A stretch of DNA of 64,000 bases from Azolla caroliniana. Its lineage: Eukaryota; Polypodiophyta. Shown here one piece after another: positions 11,905 to 23,143 of the stretch. A program made the position numbers and the translations under genes. Numbering within the stretch: the stretch's first letter is position 1; the number at the start of each line of letters is the position of its first letter. The notes beneath the pieces are model-generated. The model searched no databases and had not been told where the DNA came from. It worked only from the letters and a program-made list of their open reading frames with translations. The DNA is taken from NCBI GenBank assembly GCA_043228905.1, contig JBHGNT010000022.1, positions 2,356,001 through 2,420,000 on the forward strand, given 5' to 3'.

Positions 11905-12051
11905 ACTAGCAAGCGACTCGGGATGCGGACTGGGCCAGACCAAGCGGTTGCAAATTGGATGGATCGGTCGGGTCGGTCGATCACGGTGCATGGTGTCTTA
12001 AAGATATTTGGTTCAAAAGCCTAATAGTATTTTGTGCATAAAAGAAAAAGA
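11905..12051. other. unassigned spacer
   Basis: About 150 bp between the Copia-1 LTR and the candidate Copia-3 LTR. No coding sequence or repeat was recognised apart from a short GGTCGG run near 11966. Confidence 0.4.
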
Positions 12052-12820
12052 TGTAACCAAGACTCGAACTTTGCGCCTCCAAGATAAGAAGCAATAGGCT
12101 TACCATTAAGTCAAATCATTTCTTTAGGGATTATATTTTTATCATTATAGCTTTACATGAAAATTCTCATATTAGAGCTTGATTGAGTGACATGTGATGC
12201 ATGAGCGCCAAATGGCAAACATACATCACATGCATTCCATGCATGTCTTGTACCCTCACATGCATCATATGCATGGGAGCATCTATAAAAGGGTGGATGA
12301 AAAAGACAAAAGGGAACAATGTAATAATCGAGAAATTAAAAGTAAGAAACTCGTTATCCAATTGATGTATCAATTTTGTTCTTCAAATCTAAAGTCAAGA
12401 ATTCAATCTTATTCTCTCTCAATCTAAAGTCAAGCGTTCTATCTTATGTTAATCTCTCTCTTTCAATCTATCTTTAAAAATACTTTCTCGCTAAAGCAAG
12501 AGCATACTTCGAATCCTTCTGGTCTAGAACCTCGGCGGTTCCGCCTCACAATTCGCGCCTAGTGAGGAATCTTCACGACACCACTCTAGTGCTTGCACAT
12601 CTCAATGGTCTTGCAACAAATTTTAAGGACTAGTATAAAAATTTCTCTTTAGGGCATTTGTATGTATAGAGTTTTTGATTATTTTGAAATTGAGTTTCTT
12701 GTGTTCTACTCTAACTCTATCTCTCCCGTGTACTATATTCAAGCTTTCCATTAAACCTTGACTTCCTTGTTTTGTTGTTATCCAGCTCTATCGGTTTTGT
12801 CTACCCTTTCACACATTCAC
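12052..12820 (+). repeat. candidate 5' LTR of a decayed copia element (Copia-3)
   Basis: Both limits are estimates. The start TGTAACCAAGACTCGAAC parallels the Gypsy-B LTR start. The right side lies a few bases before a tRNA primer site at 12828. A TATA box (TATAAAAG) lies near 12284. An antisense tRNA-like block occupies 12053-12113. No second LTR is present in the window, so the call rests on order and motifs only. Confidence 0.45.
12053..12113 (-). other. tRNA-like block (antisense) at start of Copia-3 LTR
   Basis: On the minus strand it reads TTAATGGTAAGCC, then about 30 nt, then AAGTTCGAGTCTTGG. This has the look of RNA polymerase III A and B boxes. It does not fold as a credible modern tRNA. 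Confidence 0.4.
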
Positions 12821-12827
12821 TTTTATA

Positions 12828-12839
12828 TGGTATCAAAGT
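12828..12839 (+). promoter_or_regulatory. primer-binding site, initiator-Met-tRNA type (Copia-3)
   Basis: TGGTATCAAAGT differs slightly from the usual copia PBS TGGTATCAGAGC, which is intact in Copia-2. It lies about 95 bp before the gag ATG. Confidence 0.65.
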
Positions 12840-12920
12840 GTGAGGGTTAAGAATCCTTTGTTGTTGACGAGTGACGCTTACAGACAAACCCTAATACTCT
12901 GTAGAGAACAAGAAGGAAAG

Positions 12921-13360
12921 AATGGATAGAGGAATGGCTAGCTCGCTTCCAATGGAAAAGCTCGATAGAACCAACTACACATCTTGGTCTTACAAGATGC
13001 ACTGGTACCTGCTCGGGCTTGGCTACTGGAGTTATGTTGATGGAGATAACGATACAAAACCTAATGTGGCACACAAAGTCTATTCCTCTTGGGAATAAGC
13101 GGCAACCAGGATGTACTGCTTTGTGTCCAGTGTCGGCGATCAGCTCCTTAGCCATATCCAGGATGCCATGACACTAAAGGAAGCCTGGGTAAACCTGAAA
13201 AAGTTCTTCACCACAAGCACCACGGCCCGAAAGCTTCAACTCTGGCAAGAGTTGACCAACGTTCGATAGAAGGACATGTTGGTGGCCAGCTACATGACCT
13301 GTATTAAAGAGATTAGTTACTCCCTTGCCTCCATCAACATTGTCGTGCCTTTCGGCTCCG
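12921..13360 (+). pseudogene. copia gag remnant (Copia-3)
   Basis: The ATG at about 12921 starts a copia gag N-terminus with the typical KLDRTNYTSWSYKM stretch (hydrophobic and Trp pattern of the copia gag domain). Stops lie near 13096 and 13267, and similarity ends abruptly near 13360. No zinc knuckle or pol follows, so this is a 5' fragment. It is less GC-rich and more decayed than Copia-1 and Copia-2. Confidence 0.75.
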
Positions 13361-14177
13361 GATCGTTATGTGAGTCAGGCGAGAACCACTGAGGTTTTGG
13401 ACTAGGAGAAAAGAAAATTCTAAGGCAATTAAGAATATGAAATTTATTGTAAGAAAGAAAGATATGAAAAACTCGTGAATCCCACGAGTATAGTGTATTA
13501 GTGAGTACTCAGATTAAGAGAGAAAAATAGTTAGCAAATTCGTGAATCCCATGAATATATTATATTAATCAACCCTTGTAAAATAATCAACAACCTTATA
13601 CATATTTCTCTCCTCCTTATTGTGAAAGTGTTTTTAGAATCTAAGCCATTGAACATTAGGAGAATATAAAGTATAGATAATTCACCTTTTGAGGATAAGA
13701 ACACGAACTAAGACCTTAGGGAAGAAGTCAAAAGTAAAAGTACGAGACCAAGAGAAAAGTAAAAAGAGAAAACGCAGACTATAAAAAACAGTAAAAATAG
13801 AATGGTCATAACTCCCTCGTTGTTTATCCAAATATCACGTTTAAATATGGATTAGAAAGCTTGTAAAAAGCGCTTTCTATGGCTTTTTAAATCGCTTAAT
13901 TTGGATATCGGATGAGGGAGATATGACGATTAGAAGGTCGATGTATCATAGCTAAAAATAGGGAGATAAAAAGCTTCTAAAAATAGCATGAACGTGGATA
14001 AGAAGAGGAAGGTTATAAAAGAAGAAGTGAGATTAGTGAGGAGGGCTAAGAGTGAAGGTCAAAGAGTGGATGAAGAGTGTTAGGAAGAAGTGTCTTTGTG
14101 GAAGAGGAAGTGTCTTAGAAGAGGAAGGTCTTTGGTTTTAGTTCAATGTGGAGTTTGTCTCTTTTGTATTCTCTTGA
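13361..14177. other. AT-rich unassigned DNA with inverted repeats
   Basis: There is no coding potential on either strand. Seen: a pair of related motifs ACTCGTGAATCCCACGAGT (about 13470) and TTCGTGAATCCCATGAAT (about 13540); an imperfect inverted repeat of about 120 bp at about 13806-13928 with arms TCATAACTCCCTC and GAGGGAGATATGA; and a TATA-like TTATAAAAG near 14013. It could be part of an old LTR, but no partner is present. Confidence 0.4.
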
Positions 14178-14817
14178 TGTTGGAATATCAGAACATTCTT
14201 ATTTCTTGCTCGCTTTCTCTATCTTTTTTCTTAGTTTCTTGAGTTATACTCTCTAATCATAATTACCTAGAGCTATATAATATATTATGATTTTCAACTC
14301 CATCTAATCGGTTTGGTCAAGCCCTCATATAGTGTATAACTATCTATTATCTTATACACCCTATCACTTATATAAGGATGGGAGAGGCTAAGCATGCTTC
14401 CTGCTTTCCCTAAAAGTTGTCACGCACACTAAATGTGCATGTGATGTTTTTTATTTATTTTTCAACCTTGCTTTTATTTGCTAAATATAGTGCTCATGCA
14501 CGCTAGATGTGCATGAGCAATATTTTATTGGTTTACATTTTTCTTATAAATAAAGTATTCACGAACTCTAAAAATGCATGACTTACCTTTTAAATAAAGG
14601 TAGACGTAAATAAAGGTCTTATAGGTATTAAATCTATACTTAGAACACTAAGGATAAGTTAGTACAATGGTAAGGTTGGGGTTTTTCTACGTGGAGGTAC
14701 AAGGTTTGAATCTTGCCCTATGCACGTAATAAATATTTTATTTTATTTATTATACTTACTTTAAATCGGATATAGTATTTTACATATTTCACGTAGTGTG
14801 TGATTCACACTACGACA
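14178..14817 (-). repeat. 3' LTR of Gypsy-F (minus strand)
   Basis: On the minus strand it starts TGTCGTAGTG at 14817, straight after a purine run (GGAGGGGGCGAG), as in Gypsy-D and E. A TATATAAG lies near 14375. The inner limit 14178 (ending CCAACA on the minus strand) is a guess from length (640 bp, compared with 620 in D). It also holds hairpin-forming GCACACTAAATGTGC and CATGCACGCTAGATGTGCATG. Confidence 0.55.
14662..14719 (+). other. tRNA-like block inside Gypsy-F LTR
   Basis: ACAATGGTAAGG is followed about 28 nt later by GGTTTGAATCTTGCC. It is antisense to the LTR, about 100 bp from the LTR start, like the block in Gypsy-B. Confidence 0.4.
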
Positions 14818-15990
14818 CTCGCCCCCTCCGAACCCGCACATCCTCCGGTATGTGCCGAAGTCCCCAATGCTTGCTATTCACCTTCATCCGAAGGTTCCAA
14901 CGATTCTCTCCTTAAGTCGACTATGAGTTGTAATCCACTTTCTTCGCTTTCCGCATCACCGGGATCTTCGTCCGATTGCTCCTCCTTGTCGGTCTTGTTT
15001 AGGATCATATAGGGTTCTTCATCAGTCCGCTTCTTGAAAATCTTCACCCGTTTCTCGGCTATAGGCACTCATAGCATCGTTCCATCCAACTCGTATAGTC
15101 GGTAAGTTCTGTTGTCGAAAACTTTCCGAACCTCGTATGGCCGGAACCACCTTTTTGCGAACTTCCTCATCGTTGTATGTTGATGATCCAAACTACTATC
15201 GTAGACAATCACCCAATCTCCTTCTTCAATTTTCTGCGGTCGTAGTCGGTGCTTTGTGTCAAACCGGCTTTTATTCCGGAATCGCACTTCTTGTTGTTGG
15301 CGTATTGCTTCCACTATGTCTTCCAGTCTTCCCTCTAGTTGTCGTATCCGGACCGCTAGTAGTTCTTCCCAGCTCATCTCTTCCTTCCACGGAAGCATTG
15401 TCCATGTCGCAATTGCGTTGTCCGTTGGCATTACCGGTGCTTGTTTGTTCATGAGTTCTGCTGGCATGTAACCGGTTACGGAGCTATGCGTCGTCCGATC
15501 TGCCCATAGTGCATACGGAAGCATTTGCAGTCAATCCTTCACCCTTCCATCGCATGCCTTCGCAAGTGCTTTGACGATCGGACTATGTCCTTGTTCGATC
15601 TTCCCGTTGGCTTCCGGATTGTATGTCGTTGTCAGTGTAAACCGAACTCCATGTTTGGCGAAGAATCCCCTAGCTTTGTCAAAGTCAAGTTCTCCCTGAT
15701 CCGCAATCACTTGTCCTACGCACCCATACCTGCAAAACACCTCCTACAAAAGAAATTGGCATACCGCAAAACACGTTTTCGTTCGTAGTGCTCGACCTTC
15801 TACTTGGTTTGTGAGATCTTCCCGAGCTAACACCAAGTACTTCTTTTGTCCGATCCCAGTCGACCATCCACTTGAAGTTGATTGTCGGTGAAAATGTCGT
15901 ATGTAATTCATCTCGGTGTCGAACCCCGGAGTAGACTTGACACTTCTCGCAGCTTCCCGTGAACTCCGCTACATCTTTGTACATATTCCT
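14818..15990 (-). pseudogene. integrase C-terminal half, Gypsy-F pol remnant
   Basis: Reading leftwards from about 15990: an HHCC finger (SCEKCQ), a degraded core, then CRYGCVGQVIADQGELD, YNPEANGKIEQGHSP and ALWADRTTHSSVTGYMPAEL. An integrase C-terminal domain follows (RRFRPYEV-like RWFRPYEV, YELDG) to a stop near 14872. It is broken by a stop near 15528, a frameshift near 15740 and another stop near 15069. Closest relatives in the window are Gypsy-E (17300-18100) and D (47600-48650). Everything upstream of integrase is missing and is replaced by a copia LTR fragment. Confidence 0.82.
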
Positions 15991-16045
15991 CCACCAATAT
16001 TTTTACGCTACATCTTTGTACATATTCCGCTACATCTTTACAAAT
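15966..16045. repeat. filler-like micro-duplications at the Gypsy-F/copia LTR junction
   Basis: CGCTACATCTTTGTACATATTC occurs at about 15968 and again at about 16010, and a shortened version follows at about 16029. Short copied blocks of this kind are typical of end-joining repair of a double-strand break. The mechanism is inferred. Confidence 0.55.
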
Positions 16046-16317
16046 ATGTCTCTTCATCCGGTCTTCACCGGGTCTGTATCATCCGGTTCTTCGTAGCCGG
16101 GTACTCCTCATCCAGTTCACACCGGGCCTGCACCATCCGGCTCTCCGTAGCTGGGTACTCTTCATCCGGTCTTCACCGGGTCTCTATCATCCGGCTCTCC
16201 GTAGCCGGGTACTCCTCATCCAGTTCACACCGGGTCTGTACCATCCGGCTCTCCGTAGCCGGGTACTCTTCATCCGGTTCTTCTCCCTTCCCATCCGGAG
16301 GGACCTGTCTCCCAACA
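16035..16317 (-). repeat. truncated copia LTR (U3 only)
   Basis: This matches the Copia-1/Copia-2 LTR from its first base (minus-strand TGTTGGGAGAC at 16317) through four 54-bp repeats (16062-16290) to the ATATTTG region. The R and U5 parts are gone. The intact terminus abuts Gypsy-E; the broken end abuts Gypsy-F. Confidence 0.85.
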
Positions 16318-16321
16318 AATT

Positions 16322-18101
16322 CCACACTAGTCCGACCGGAATCAGATGGGTTATCAATCAAGAAGACGAAGATTGCAACCAATATGCAATTCTGTTTGGC
16401 GTGAAAGTGTTAAGTGATAGGCAAAGAAGGTATGTCCAAGTGAAGAGGGAGCTATGGGGAATTGTGTCGGCGATCAAGTCTGATCGTGACTACCTTATTA
16501 GAGCAAAAGTCATAATTGAGACATATTGTTTACCAATCTTGGGTATGATATTTGGTTGTAGTACACCAGATATTGTCATATTATGATGGATCCCATTTAT
16601 CAAATCACTCAACCCGGAGATCCGTCATATAGCTGGGAAGCGTAATGTCGTTGCAGACATGCTATCATGAGCGAGATACGACGGAGAAGAAGATCGCCAT
16701 TCTGATGAAGAGGATGTTGGCTTGGACTTCTTTACAAGTTCCTACGCTCGGGTGCTAACTACTTTCATAGAGGAAGACTACAAGGACGAGTTCATGGAGA
16801 TCGGGAAATTCTTGAGTTCTCTCCAAGAGATTCATGAATCTTCGTTGACGGAAGACTTCCACCAAATTCGAAAGAAGGCGTACAAGTATTTCCTTAAGGA
16901 TGGAGCTCTTTGGAGGCATGCGAAAAAGAAGAATGGGACACCAATGAGAGTTGACTACAAGCTCGAAGACCAACAAAAACTGATGTCCGAATTTCAAGAT
17001 AGTGTTTTTGCAGGCCACGTTTGCAAAACTTAAGGAGAAATATTGGTGGCCAGGCATCTACAAGGATGTAGCAACTTATGTGGAAACATGTAAGGAATGT
17101 CAGATGTTTTCTAATATTTGCCACCGAGATGAACTTCATCTGACTTATCCGTTGGCTATGCATTAAAAGTGAATGGTGGACATCGTAATGATGCCAATGG
17201 GGCAATGGAAGATGAGGTATCGTGTGCTCGCGAGAGAGGATCTTACCAATCAAGTTGAAGGGCGAGTATTCAGAACTAAGGAAATATAATTAGTATGCAG
17301 ATTCCTTCTTGAAGATGTTAGTTACTGATATGGATGCGTTGGCAAGATAGTGGCGGATAGAGGCGAGCTGGATGCCAATGAAGCTCGAGAATTCTTTTCC
17401 AGGATGAGAATCAAGTTATCTCTTACCACGACGTATAATACGGACGCGAATGGGAAAGTGGAATGTGGACATGGACCGATGTTGAAGGCTCAAGTGAAAG
17501 CTTGCCGTGGGAAAATAGGAGAATGTCCGCGTCTATTGCCATTTGCACTATGTGCTAACAGGACTACTCATAGCACGGTGACGAGATACATGCCGACTGA
17601 TCTCATATTCGGACAGAAGCCGATAATGCCAATGGAACAAAGTATTGCATCATGGCTGGTATTGCCATGGCAAGATGAGATAAGCAGAGAAGATCTACTA
17701 ACATTGAGGATTCAACAGTTGGAGAAGAAGTCGGCAGATATAGAAGTGGCTAAAGCACGACTAAAGAATGCACAAGGGTAAAGAATAGAAAAGACTTCGA
17801 CTGACGACATTGACTTCGTCCGAGGAAAATCGTTGAAGGAGATTGGGTGCTAGTCTACGACAGTAGCCTAGACAACCAACACAATACAGTTCGGAAATTT
17901 TCGCAACGATGGTTTGGACCAGATGTGGTGAAGAAAGTGGAAGATAATACGACATATCATTTAGCAAAACGGGATGGTACATCACTTGCTTTGCCAATTT
18001 CCGGGCAAAAAATCAAGATCTTCAAGAGAAGAGATAGAATGGAAATCAGATTCAAAGCTTTATACAATTTTGTGTTAGGAATCGACGACAAAGTAGAGTA
18101 A
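16322..18101 (+). pseudogene. RNase H-integrase remnant of Gypsy-E
   Basis: It opens in RNase H (SPTGIRWVINQEDE, then YVQVKRELWGIVSAI). The integrase finger (ETCKECQ) and core follow, with YGCVGKIVADRGELD and YNTDANGKVECGHGP. Last comes the C-terminal domain (RWFGPDVVKKVEDNTTYHL), ending at a TAA/TAG near 18101. Stops and frameshifts are scattered (16586, 17033, 17164, about 17330, 17781, about 17850). The Glu of the DDE triad in NGKVECGHG is kept. The element is related to D and F, not to A-C. Confidence 0.82.
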
Positions 18102-18165
18102 TAAAAAGAGGAACCTCACCACAATTGGCACATACCGGTGGATGTGCAGGTTTGGTGGGGGTGAA

Positions 18166-18518
18166 TGTCATGTGGTTCTTCACACACAATATGAAAAATA
18201 ATGAAAATAATTATTTTAGTTTATCTTAATGGCTTGGTATGAAAAGATGGATATCTTCAAGAGCTTCCGAACGCATTTTACTACATATGAAACGGACAAC
18301 TAAGTATCAAGTTATGTGAGTATGAAGTTTGACAAGATGGGGAAACAAAACTGAGAAAAATCTCACATAGACAGGAAAACATCGGATCCAACATTATATA
18401 AGTAGAGCCAAAACCCATCTACTCATATTTGAGTGTTCTAGAGTGATTCATAGTGCACAGGTTGTTCGTAGTGCACGGGCCGTTTGTAGCGCTCCTAGTG
18501 CACGACCCGTTTTCATGG
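18166..18518 (+). repeat. 3' LTR of Gypsy-E, left piece
   Basis: It starts TGTCATGTGG after the purine tract and has TATATAAG at 18395-18402. The end of the piece carries GTTCGTAGTGCACGGGCC, the same unit that fills 55561-56040. It is cut by the D insertion. Confidence 0.7.
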
Positions 18519-19138
18519 TGTTGTGGAGAAAACCGTCCCTAGGAGGAATCAGTGGATGGTGTGCGGGAACCGACCCTTACACACGGGCACATGTTTGGAT
18601 GTATTTACATACATAGTTAAGTATAGGTCAGCGATGTAATTATCCTAGGTAGCACGAATTCATTAAGTAGGGAATCGAAGAGGATCTCTATTCGAAAGGA
18701 CAGAGAATAATAGTGATTTAACAGTCTGTAAACGACTCTCTCTCATTGTGCTATAAAAGGAGAGGAAAAGGGCCTTATTAGGGATCACACATTTTGAGGG
18801 GACGAAGTGTTGTGGGATTGGGAACCGAGCTCTCTCCCCCACAATCGTTGTTGTTTCTACAGGGATTTTGGGTTAGGTTGGTTGCCTCTGCTGCATGAAA
18901 GCCCACGTGCTTCCAATAGAGGCTCCACCACGTATTTTAGTGCGTGTGTTCGTCTGTCACCGGCTTGCCGGTTGTAACATTGTAGGCTTTGTAATATATA
19001 CTGTTATTGGAATTGATTCTTTCATTTTTGTCTCTCTGTGTTTCTGCGAATCTCTCTCCCTCTTCTCTCTCACGCTCCTCGGTTCAGGGACCCCGCAATC
19101 CCGCCTTATTTCATACACGTGAGCATAACAACGCGACA
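18519..19138 (+). repeat. 5' LTR of Gypsy-D (620 bp)
   Basis: TGTTGTGG to GCGACA, with a TATA box (TATAAAAG) at 18752-18759. It aligns along its whole length with the split 3' LTR. Confidence 0.88.
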
Positions 19139-19155
19139 TATTGGTGAACCCGACA
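19139..19155 (+). promoter_or_regulatory. candidate primer-binding site of Gypsy-D
   Basis: TATTGGTGAACCCGACA follows the LTR directly. TGGTGA-ACCCGAC has the form of a tRNA 3'-end complement, but I cannot name the tRNA. Confidence 0.5.
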
Positions 19156-19164
19156 TGAATTAAG

Positions 19165-22100
19165 GTGGCAGAGGAATCGAAAATAAGGGGATCAGAGCTC
19201 GTTGAAGCCATGGAGGCAATGGTCGATTGGATAGTAAGTGCTCGCGAGGGCATGGGCGCCCTCGACAGGGCAATCAAAGCAATTGTCGGCACAATAGGCC
19301 GGTTCGATGGGAAGGACGCCATGAGTTATTTGGTGGCCTACCGGGCCGAAATGGTGATGAGGGACATCCCGGAGGAGAGGCATCTGGCTGGGTTCCCTCG
19401 GGTAGCGACACCGGGCATCCACGCAGAGGTGCTCGAGGTGCAGGCTGGATGCCGGACTTGGGGGGAATTTGAAGCGCGGCTCCTCGAACGGTACAAGCTT
19501 GATGACATGCTTCGGTTATCGATCAAGGACTTTATGGATTGGGTGGAGACCTTAGGAAAGGCGAGGAATGCGTCGGTGCTCCTCTAGGAGTTTGAGGAAC
19601 TCTGAGCATGCCTCTGAGCATTGGACAGGACCGTACTGGACACGAGTCGTGCCGTTTTATTCGTCAAAGTTGTGGATGTGCGGGATCGGGAGCAAGTGGG
19701 TCTCCTGCTGGAGATGGACGATGAGTTGACGACCGACTGGGTTGTGCTAAAAAGGGTCTACAGCCTCGCGACCGAAGGCCTCCGCGTGGGCATCGATGCT
19801 TGTGGTGTGACGCGGCCGGTCACGTCTGGAAGGACTGCATGGACTTGATAGAAGAATTAACGGCTAATATAGATGGAAGAAGCGGCGGCCCGCCACTTGG
19901 AGACCATCCACTACTCGGTGTCGATAGGGATCCGGGTTGGGAGTGACGAAGGCCGGAAGACGAAGGAGTCCGGGTTCTGGCCGGTGGTGCTAGAAGGCCT
20001 CGCCGACGTGCGGGTGAGAAGGGAGGAACTGAACCGTGCGGAAAGACGGGTCCGAGAGGTCACCGGGTGGAGTGATCTAGTTGAAGAAAAGATCGCGTTT
20101 GTGGAAACCGTGTGCCAGAACTACGAAGTTTTGGTAGAAGACAAGTGTGCGGAAAAAGCCAGGGGAGCCGGACCCTCACAGCGGTATGACGTTGATGCTG
20201 CCGGCACACCGGATAAAGCAAAGAAAGTCGGTTACCGGTTGAGCATTGAGATAGAAAGAACGACGGACCTGCGGAAGGTCCTTAAGGAACGAATCCTCGA
20301 TGGCAAGGTGGAGTTGTCGCTGAGGGAAGTGCTCAGGATTGCCAGGAAATAATTTCATGACTCCATCGTGGACTTAGTGAAGCGAAAAAGGTTTTTGATG
20401 GAACCGGAGCCGGAAAGGCTAGTTGAGGTGCAAATGACGCACCTAGAAGACATGGCCCTGGAGGACGAGTTGGCGAAAAGCCAGTACTCAAAGCTGCATT
20501 GGGCAAGAGCCACTACGGAGACCCCGGTTATGATCGGGGACGTTCAGGAGGTGGTGGTAGCATTGGTAGAAGACGTTTCAGAGATCAACTTGATGTCCAT
20601 GGACTTCTACAAGAAGGGCAAGTGGCCGATCAACACCAAGCACGGGTAGAAATTACGAACGGCAATGCGCACCATGGAAGAGCTACATGGGGCCTGCCCG
20701 AATGTGTGGGTGAAAATCGGTGAAGTCGAGATCAACCAACACTTCTTCGTGCAGGAGACATCCTTGCATCCAGTGATACTCGGAGAACTGTACATTATGG
20801 CAACGCGTATCGAGAGGAAAGTGCTGGATAACGGTTCGGCGTACACACGCGTGAAGAGCCAAGATGGACGACACTCCGTCCAATTCCTGACCGTGCGACC
20901 AAACCATGAACACAACTGCGAGACCCTTGGCGGTGAAAGTCGAGGGGATTTTTAGAGAGGGCTATCAAGGCGTGGCGCCACGATAGTTCGGACACCCCAA
21001 AGGATCCCCACACCTGTACCATAGGTCGGAAGTTTTGGTTCTCCGATAGCGGAGGTTGTACAGTAGCTGGCATCATTTGCCGGGAGAAGAAGCGGGTAGA
21101 GGAACGACTCAGGATATGTAGAGTCCTCGCCCCCGATGAGGAAATTAGTGGTGCCGTGGATATGGTCTCTTTCGACGATACCCTCGGGGAAATCGGGAAG
21201 GTGATCGAAGAAGGCCTCAGTGAAGACCGGCTGATTCCGGTTAACTTTGTGGAAATGTACGAAGTCATTTCCGACTTCGGGGAAAGGGTTAGCTCGGATC
21301 GGACGACCTGCGTGTATACAAGGTACAAGAATGTGGACCGGAAGGTAAGGCCAGTCGTGGCACCCTTGTCAGAGGGCACCTAAACCCCTAAACCCCAGGC
21401 GTGAGACCCAAGTTTGCGGAATCCGGCCGGCATAGGACACTGGTTCACCAACATAACACTACGGGAGCTCAAGATTGGTGGGGGTGGAGGAGGACAGGTT
21501 TCGGGGAATCCTCGGAAGGTACAGGAAGGCCTTCGCGTTCGCGCCGGGGGAGATCGGGTGCGTGGACCCGACGATCGTGGAACCAATGATGATCTTCACG
21601 GTACTGCATGTATCGTGGAATCTCAAGGCAATTCTAGTACCCAAAGCTCACATCCCGAAGTTGATGGAGCTGCTAAAGCAGAGGGTGGAGATGGGCATCC
21701 TCGAGCCGTCGAGTGCCCCATATTCAAACTGGTGGTTTACTGTGCCAAAGAAGAACGGCACGCTGCGCTTCATTCAGGACCTGCAACCGGTCAATAAAGT
21801 GACCATTCGAAATGCAGGTATCGGGCCAACCATTGGCGAGTTTGCGGAGGCCTTTGCCGGAAGGTCGATCTATTCGGTCGGGGACCTATTCTTGTCGTAC
21901 GACTAGTTCCAACTAGCTATGGAGAGCAGGGATATTACGACGATGCGAACTCCTCTCGGCCTAGTGCATATGTGTACCTTGCCGCAAGGAGGGACCAACT
22001 TGGTGGCGCACATGGTGAACACTATGAACAAAGTGCTGAGAGACTGCATCCCGGACATCACCATGCCGTTTTTGGATGACATATCGATAAAAGCATGTCC

Positions 22101-22626
22101 GACGGAGGATAATTGCATCGAACGGTTTCCGGAGGTTTGTTGCGGACCACATCAAAGACTGCGAAAAGGTGCTACAAAGGCTAGAGAGTGCGCGACTCAC
22201 CTTCTCCGGAGAAAAATCGTCTTTCGGTCAATCAGAAATCTTAGTGGTTGGTCACTTGTGCGAGCCTTATGGCCGGAAACCGTCTCTGGCAAAGGTCGAA
22301 GCCATTTCCGCAATGAAGCAGGAATGCAAGTCGGTAACAGAGGTGCGGAGGTTCCTAGGGGCATGTGCGTTCTACCACATCTGGGTTCCGCATTACGTGC
22401 ACATCGCGGAACCGCTCTACGGGCTGTTAAAGAAAGGGCACAAAGTCGACTAGGGCGAGGAACATATAGAGTCGGTCCGGAGACTGAAAGAAGCACTAAC
22501 CGTGGCACCGACACTCCGTAAAGCGGTTTACGGCAAAGACGTTCCGATCTATGTAACCGTAGATACGAGCCCGACTGGGATAGGATGGGTGATCAGTCAA
22601 GAAGACGAGGGCGGCACACGGTTCCC
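19165..22626 (+). pseudogene. gag-protease-RT-RNase H (first part) of Gypsy-D
   Basis: The gag spans about 19165-19850 with a CCHC knuckle (C-LW-C-DAAG-H-VWKD-C) at 19797-19838. A protease-like stretch lies at about 20530-20900, where VEDVSEINLMS replaces the usual D-T/S-G. RT is at about 21640-22110 with FIQDLQPVNKVTIRNAG, a stop at 21904 and FLDD at 22069-22080. The RT C-terminus and start of RNase H run to 22626, where Gypsy-C enters. Many stops and frameshifts are present (19587, 19848, 20352, 20649, 21381, 22453). The FLDDISIK-type RT sets D apart from A-C and from B. Confidence 0.8.
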
Positions 22627-23088
22627 TGTTACCCGGCCGACAAGAAGGCTTAAGGAGGTCTAAACCAGAGTGTGAAAGGAATAGTTTATTCGGGAACTGT
22701 TGTAATTAGTAGTCTTAATATATATTAATATATGAGAAGATGTGGACGGACGGACCGGAATCGGTATGCCGATCCGGATCTGGACCGATCCCGAAATAGG
22801 TGCCTTTTGGCACCGTTTTCTACTTCGCATCGGAGACCTATATAAAGGCCCGGTTATAATGTAATCGACAACGTATAATTAATATAACTTATTACCTTAA
22901 TCTTTCAGTATTGATTACCGTTCTGTACTCATTGTTATATCTTACGCGTGTTAATGATGTGTTGCAAAGTAATTGATTAAGGTCTAATTAAACGTTGAGT
23001 CGTAAGTCATCCTACCATAACACCATTTGGTGAAGTGTCTTAAGTGGACACCCTGTGTTAGGCTATTGTCTGGCCCCTAGGATTAACA
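22627..23088 (+). repeat. 5' LTR of Gypsy-C (462 bp)
   Basis: TGTTACCCGG to GGATTAACA, with TATATAAA at 22839-22846. A perfect hairpin GGTGCC-TTTT-GGCACC lies about 40 bp upstream of the TATA box. The sequence after it (CAGTTTTTGGCGACCACAATTC) matches the corresponding A-family site. Confidence 0.92.
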
Positions 23089-23143
23089 CAGTTTTTGGCG
23101 ACCACAATTCCTACACAATCGCAGTGAACAGTTGCGGGAATGG

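Larger units (their letters stand above)
16318..18518 (+). mobile_element. Gypsy-E (left part), 5'-truncated; continues at 55561
   Basis: This starts in RNase H and runs through integrase, a purine tract (TTGGTGGGGGTGAA, 18152-18165) and into its 3' LTR at 18166 (TGTCATGTGG). The LTR is interrupted at 18518 by Gypsy-D and appears to resume at 55561, since both sides share the GTAGTGCACGGGCC repeat. It is the outermost layer of the nest. Confidence 0.75.

Noticed and set aside
13361-14177. A solo LTR between Copia-3 and Gypsy-F
   Set aside because: A TATA-like box and inverted repeats are present, but I found no matching ends, duplication or second copy in the window.
16401-16586. Small stand-alone gene
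   Set aside because: It is a piece of the Gypsy-E RNase H region; the same sequence in Gypsy-D continues on both sides.
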